A stretch of DNA of 64,000 bases from Gavia stellata (Eukaryota > Chordata > Aves > Gaviiformes > Gaviidae), in assembly GCF_030936135.1 (NCBI RefSeq), contig NC_082611.1:7021001-7085000 (forward strand), given 5' to 3'. This document shows positions 63,694 through 64,000 of the stretch, piece after piece; the stretch's first letter is position 1, and every line of letters begins with the position of its first letter. Both the position numbers and the translations under genes were made by a program. The notes below the pieces were generated by a model, which was given only the letters and a program-made list of their open reading frames with translations, was not told the origin of the DNA and did not search any database.

Positions 63694-64000
63694 AGCAAGG
63701 CAAGGGAGCAGCACAGCAGTTTCCCTGGGCCGTTTGTTTTGATTGTGCAATTTCTGTTCCATGTGGTGCTTGTTGGGTGGGATTTGCTGATGAAAGGTGG
63801 ACATTCATGTCTTCTCTTCGTGTGAGCATGGAGTGAGTTTTGGAGCTCTCGGGCATATGCAGTTGTCTGTATATTGGGTCTTTGGGAATAACTGCGGCAC
63901 CTGAGATTGCAAATCTGTTAATTGTTAGTGTAATTGGTATAACTGTCAATATAAATGAACACATATCTGTATTTTGCTTATGAATTTATGTGATACCTTT

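Larger units (their letters stand above)
53507..64000 (+). other. ADAP1 intron 1 (5' part)
   Basis: At least 10.5 kb with no further recognisable ADAP1 exon. It includes the rest of the CpG island, a GGCTC pentamer run, a compound inverted repeat at 59770-59858, a small hairpin at 60805-60829, a possible ancient CR1-like 3' remnant near 57900, and A-rich tracts near 58079 and 63655. The open frames inside are chance frames. ADAP1 has a long first intron in mammals too. Confidence 0.7.

Noticed and set aside
63101-63964. Minus-strand open frame of 287 codons
   Set aside because: It crosses an A-rich low-complexity tract and shows no recognisable domain; best explained as a chance frame in ADAP1 intron 1.

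Overview
This looks like nuclear DNA of a bird. A close sauropsid such as a turtle or crocodilian is less likely. The window holds a CR1 LINE (the dominant bird/reptile non-LTR retrotransposon) with the bird-type 3' end, vertebrate intron-exon structure, two CpG-island promoters, and the gene neighbourhood CYP2W1 - COX19 - ADAP1, which is also found together on human chromosome 7p22. There are no prokaryotic features. Most open frames in the window are chance frames.

Layout. (1) 1-620, + strand: the last exon of a CYP2W-type cytochrome P450 whose other exons lie left of the window. (2) 4734-17867, - strand: a complete nine-exon CYP2W1 gene (500 aa predicted). Its fifth intron carries a 5'-truncated CR1 LINE in sense orientation. 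(3) 17868-23549: intergenic DNA with an old degraded LINE endonuclease fragment. (4) 23550-30965, - strand: a second complete nine-exon P450 (507 aa predicted) that resembles the CYP2K subfamily known from fish and sauropsids. (5) 30966-37700: AT-rich intergenic DNA. (6) 37700-40090, + strand: a CpG island with several regulatory motifs (RFX X-boxes, a palindromic CRE, a CACGTG E-box, a GC box) driving the three-exon COX19 gene (93 aa), whose second intron appears to be of the rare GC-AG class. (7) 40090-52780: intergenic, with no gene recognised. (8) 52780-53960: a CpG island with exon 1 of ADAP1 on the + strand. (9) 53507-64000: the start of a long ADAP1 intron 1.

Function. The three P450s form a small cluster. 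The CYP2K-like gene and CYP2W1 are in tandem, and the third gene is inverted so that it converges on CYP2W1. Both complete genes keep the signal anchor, PPGP hinge, WxxxR, AGTET, ExxR and heme-cysteine motifs, so both should encode ER-anchored monooxygenases. COX19 is a small twin-CX9C protein of the mitochondrial intermembrane space that serves cytochrome c oxidase assembly. ADAP1 is a brain-enriched ArfGAP with two PH domains; only the start of its zinc finger is inside the window. The genes do not share a pathway; they are linked by conserved synteny.

Limits. Exon borders were called by eye from splice consensus, reading phase and family conservation. UTRs, transcription starts and CpG-island edges are approximate. 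Subfamily names rest on remembered family sequences, not on a search.
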